A stretch of 64,000 bases of DNA from Parascedosporium putredinis (taxonomy: Eukaryota > Ascomycota > Sordariomycetes > Microascales > Microascaceae), in contig CASHTG010000019.1 of NCBI GenBank assembly GCA_949357655.1, forward strand, positions 1,612,001 to 1,676,000, given 5' to 3'. The position numbers and the translations under genes were made by a program. Shown here in pieces: positions 61,201-64,000 of this stretch. The notes under the pieces were generated by a model. The model saw only the letters and a list, made by a program, of their open reading frames with translations, searched no databases and had not been told where the DNA came from. Positions within the stretch are counted from its first letter, which is position 1, and every line of letters starts with the position of its first letter.

Positions 61201-61670
61201 GACGGTCAGTAGAAAAGAGCAAAAAGGTATCGATGGGTAGCGTGTTATTAGTCTTGTTCCAACAGAGAAAGCGCAGACGTGGTGCGCAGGTAATCCACGC
61301 CGTTAACTTTGTACCAACCTCCGAAACTCCCGTAAAGAAAGAAATCATCATATCCCTGTAACATGAGAAGCAAATCTCACCTCTCTTCATGATGTGGTAA
61401 TTGTGGCATCCGAAATAAAAGCGCAGAATGAAGAAGAAAAAAAACACGTCAGACCGACCATTCAAGGCCTGGCAAAGGGCTTGGGAATAAAACAGGATAA
61501 ATCAACCCATAGGTGTTCCGCGGGAGGCTGGAAGAGGGGAGGAAGGATTAAAGAGAAAGAGAGATGTTAGAGAGCCGAAGGTAATGGGAGGATATAATTC
61601 GGAGCAGCGCAAAAGGAGTCATTAGTTGCCTGCTTCAGTCGGTAGGGCGCAAAATGAAGAAACCGCGGAA
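58210..61670. other. Convergent intergenic region, no supported gene
   Basis: This 3.5 kb lies between the 3' ends of the subtilase (plus) and squalene synthase (minus). Open frames up to about 170 codons occur but have no motif, and they run through T- and A-rich low-complexity sequence (58685-58720, 59550-59580). No RNA gene was recognised. Confidence 0.45.
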
Positions 61671-63296
61671 TTACAACTCGTCGCGTCCCATGGTCGTGGT
61701 TAATGGGCCGCTCTCGTCGGGATAGTACTTGGTAAAGAAGAGGTTGGCCAGGAAGGCGAAACCAATCTGTGTCGACGGAGAAAGTATCAGGTTAGCTTCC
61801 CAACTGCGGCATCCGGAGTGATTGTGGAAAGAATTGTGAAAGGGAAAAAAAACATGATTCAGATCAACTTACCATGAGAGCGGCGATGAGCAACATTGTG
61901 CCAATTACAACGGCGACCAGGAAGGCGCCGTCCATGAGGTCCATGCCCTGGGTATCCGCCATTTGGTCGTTTTCGTATCGCTTCTTGGCCCGCTCGGCCG
62001 TCTGTGGAGGGAAGATGGTGTCGATGAACTGCTCGATGCGGCTGCATTGCAAGCTGATGGCGACGTAGTTGGGGTCCCTGGGGTCGTTCTTGGCATGTAT
62101 CCTCTGGACGTAGGTCCTAAACACCTCGGTCACTACCTTTAGGTTTTGTGTGGACTGGGACATGAGGCTGCAAGCGTCGCCCTTGGTGATCTTGACGTTC
62201 CTCTCAAACACGTTGGGGTTGTTGAAGACGAGTTCCAGAGTCGCAATGGCCATGCTTTGGGGAATGGCAACAAAGTTGAAGACGCTCTGGTCCTTGATCG
62301 CGGCCATATAGAAGAGACACTCCTCGCAGTGCTTGAGGGCGTTGAGCACCATGTGATTGAGGCACTTGACGGCTACCGCGCGGTTCTCAGGCTTGAGAAG
62401 GTCCGGGTAGTCCTCGACGTACTGAGACCAAATCTGCTTGGGCCAGAAGCGGCGACCATCCTCCCAATCCTCGTGGATATCTCGGATGATGTTTGTCTTT
62501 TGGAGGAACTGACCCATGGACTCGGTCAAGCTTGGCTTCTCGAGGAGCTTGGGGATGGCGAGTTCCGACTTGACAAAGAGTCGGGTAAGGCCGTCGCCCA
62601 CGAGACCGGCAACGTAGTGGCAGTAGAGCTCGTAGTCTTTGATGGTGTTGACGCCGTTAGCGTTGAACTCGGCATTGAGTGCGTAGTCGGCCATGCCATT
62701 GCCCATCTTGATCGTGATGTCGTCGATGATTTCGAGATATTCAGGCTTGATCTTCTTGAGCTCCACGACGACATCGGAGAAGCGTACAAGGAGCTCCCTA
62801 TCCTTCTCGTTGGGACCGCTCTCGGTGAACGTCCAGCCATCAATGACCATGTTCTTGTTGAAGTTGCGCAGCAACGGCTCCTTCTTCTTGATGTCAATCG
62901 TCATGTCATCCTCAATTGTGTCGAGACCGCGAAGGACGAGGTAAAAGAGAGCGACGGGGACAAGAAGCTCGGGGTTGAGCTCTTGGATGACGGCCGAGAA
63001 GCTTCGGCTTGTCAAGTTAAGCAACTCGAAGCATGATTTAAGGGTCTCTGACTCTGTCGAAGGGTCCCTCTTGTGGACGGGGTCGTGCCATAGCTTCCTA
63101 ATTGATGGGAGACGAAAGGGTTAGCAAATATCGCGCATATAGCTCCTCGATCAAGGGAAAAAGACTAGAGAAGACAAGGAAGAAGAGACACGAGAACGAG
63201 TGTCAGCAGGGAGATGGGCGGCGATTGGAAAGGTACAAACCATTGAATGACGGCCCTAAGCTGATTAGGGTGTGCGAGGAAATAGAGAGCACCCAT
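61671..63296 (-). CDS. ERG9: Squalene synthase (farnesyl-diphosphate farnesyltransferase)
   Basis: Condenses two farnesyl diphosphates to presqualene diphosphate and reduces this with NADPH to squalene, the first committed step of ergosterol synthesis, on the ER membrane. Exons on the minus strand are 63296-63241 (MGALYFLAHPNQLRAVIQ), 63097-61873 and 61766-61671, giving 458 residues. The two Mg-diphosphate aspartate motifs are DTIEDD at 78-83 and DIHED at 225-229; the YCHYVAGLVG block is at 177-186. A C-terminal membrane helix (about 410-437) spans the last intron, and the protein ends GRDEL. Reading through the last donor gives a false stop after LMVS, so the final exon is easily missed. No frame error is present. 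Confidence 0.95.
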
Positions 63297-64000
63297 GATG
63301 GCGGAGAAAGTGAGTTGATGTGTTAGGAAGAAGAGCGGCGATGAGATTTTATTTTTCTCTCCCGTTGTTGCTTGCAAGTTGGGAAGGAAGCCACACGAGA
63401 TGCAAGGAAATTTTTGGTGTGTGAGACAAGGCACACAGAAAAGTTCAGGTCAGACGTTCGTTGGACCCAGCCAGTGGCACGGGGCAGGACAGGGGGACAG
63501 ACACGGCGATTCGTGAGCGCAGGAACCGAAGGGAGGAAAAGTGATGATTGATGGTGATGATTAGCTATACAGACATGGCAGGTGGAAATGACCTCCTAAG
63601 AAGAAAGGAAGGTCGGGGGATATTATCACAATTGAAGCATTGGGAATTGAAGGAGGAGAAAGATTGAAGAGAAGATGAGATGAGCCAGGAAAAGCGGGCA
63701 ACTTGAACCAGGGGAGAAGCAAAGACCCGAGACCACGCTACAGATGGGGAGTTAATTTCTGCACCTGGACACACTGGAGCCAAGGGGGCAGGATTTTCTA
63801 GCGCCTGGTGATTGGGCCCGGTAAAGGGTTGACCCCGTTGACATGGACAGCAAAAAATTGTGGCAGCCTAGCTAGGGGCTCAATGTTGGGGAAATTGGGG
63901 CTTTCTGTCCTTTTGCCGCAATTGCGGGTCGTGGAGCCGGGTAATGGGTGTAGGGCCGCTTGCTGTCATTGTCCGCACTCCCGCTCTCCTGCTTGGATCC
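63297..64000 (-). promoter_or_regulatory. Upstream region of squalene synthase
   Basis: About 0.7 kb upstream of the ERG9 start, on the minus strand. It should contain its promoter and leader. No sterol-regulatory site can be named with confidence, and no other gene is supported before the window ends. Confidence 0.4.

Overview
The window is nuclear DNA of a filamentous ascomycete (Pezizomycotina, probably a sordariomycete; the exact lineage cannot be fixed from sequence alone). The evidence is short GT-AG introns of about 50-190 bp, long pyrimidine-rich leaders, and fungal gene families: an Ato/GPR1 acetate transporter, an F-box protein, a fungal STAND NTPase, a proteinase K-like subtilase and squalene synthase. 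I saw no tRNA, rRNA, CRISPR array, viral gene or intact transposon.

Layout. 0-5.6 kb: acetate/ammonium transporter (+) and a fumarate reductase-like flavoprotein (+). 6.1-9.5 kb: an NLR-like STAND NTPase ending in C2H2 zinc fingers (-). 10.4-14.5 kb: SNF2 helicase of Rad5/HLTF type (+). 15.7-16.5 kb: uncharacterised low-complexity protein (+). 18.1-25.1 kb: an HSPA12-like Hsp70 ATPase (-), a divergent single-pass membrane protein (+) and another uncharacterised protein (+). 28.2-40.0 kb is a housekeeping block: MARVEL-like membrane protein (+), DPH2 diphthamide enzyme (-), translin-associated factor X (-), GPI mannosyltransferase I (+), F-box protein (-). About 40-56.7 kb holds no gene I can defend. 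56.7-58.2 kb: secreted subtilisin-like protease (+). 61.7-63.3 kb: squalene synthase ERG9 (-).

The recognisable genes are mostly independent: carbon transport and redox, translation (diphthamide), RNA processing (TRAX), GPI anchors, ergosterol and secreted proteolysis. The 6-25 kb part is accessory in character (STAND NTPase, SNF2 helicase, HSPA12-like Hsp70, orphan membrane protein).

A property of the sequence affects every reader. Almost every conserved gene carries one to several single-base indels, mostly one base missing from a short homopolymer. Adding the missing base restores family motifs, and in genes with a complete model it makes the CDS length divisible by three. This looks like residual assembly error, not wholesale pseudogenisation. 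Squalene synthase and the subtilase are intact.
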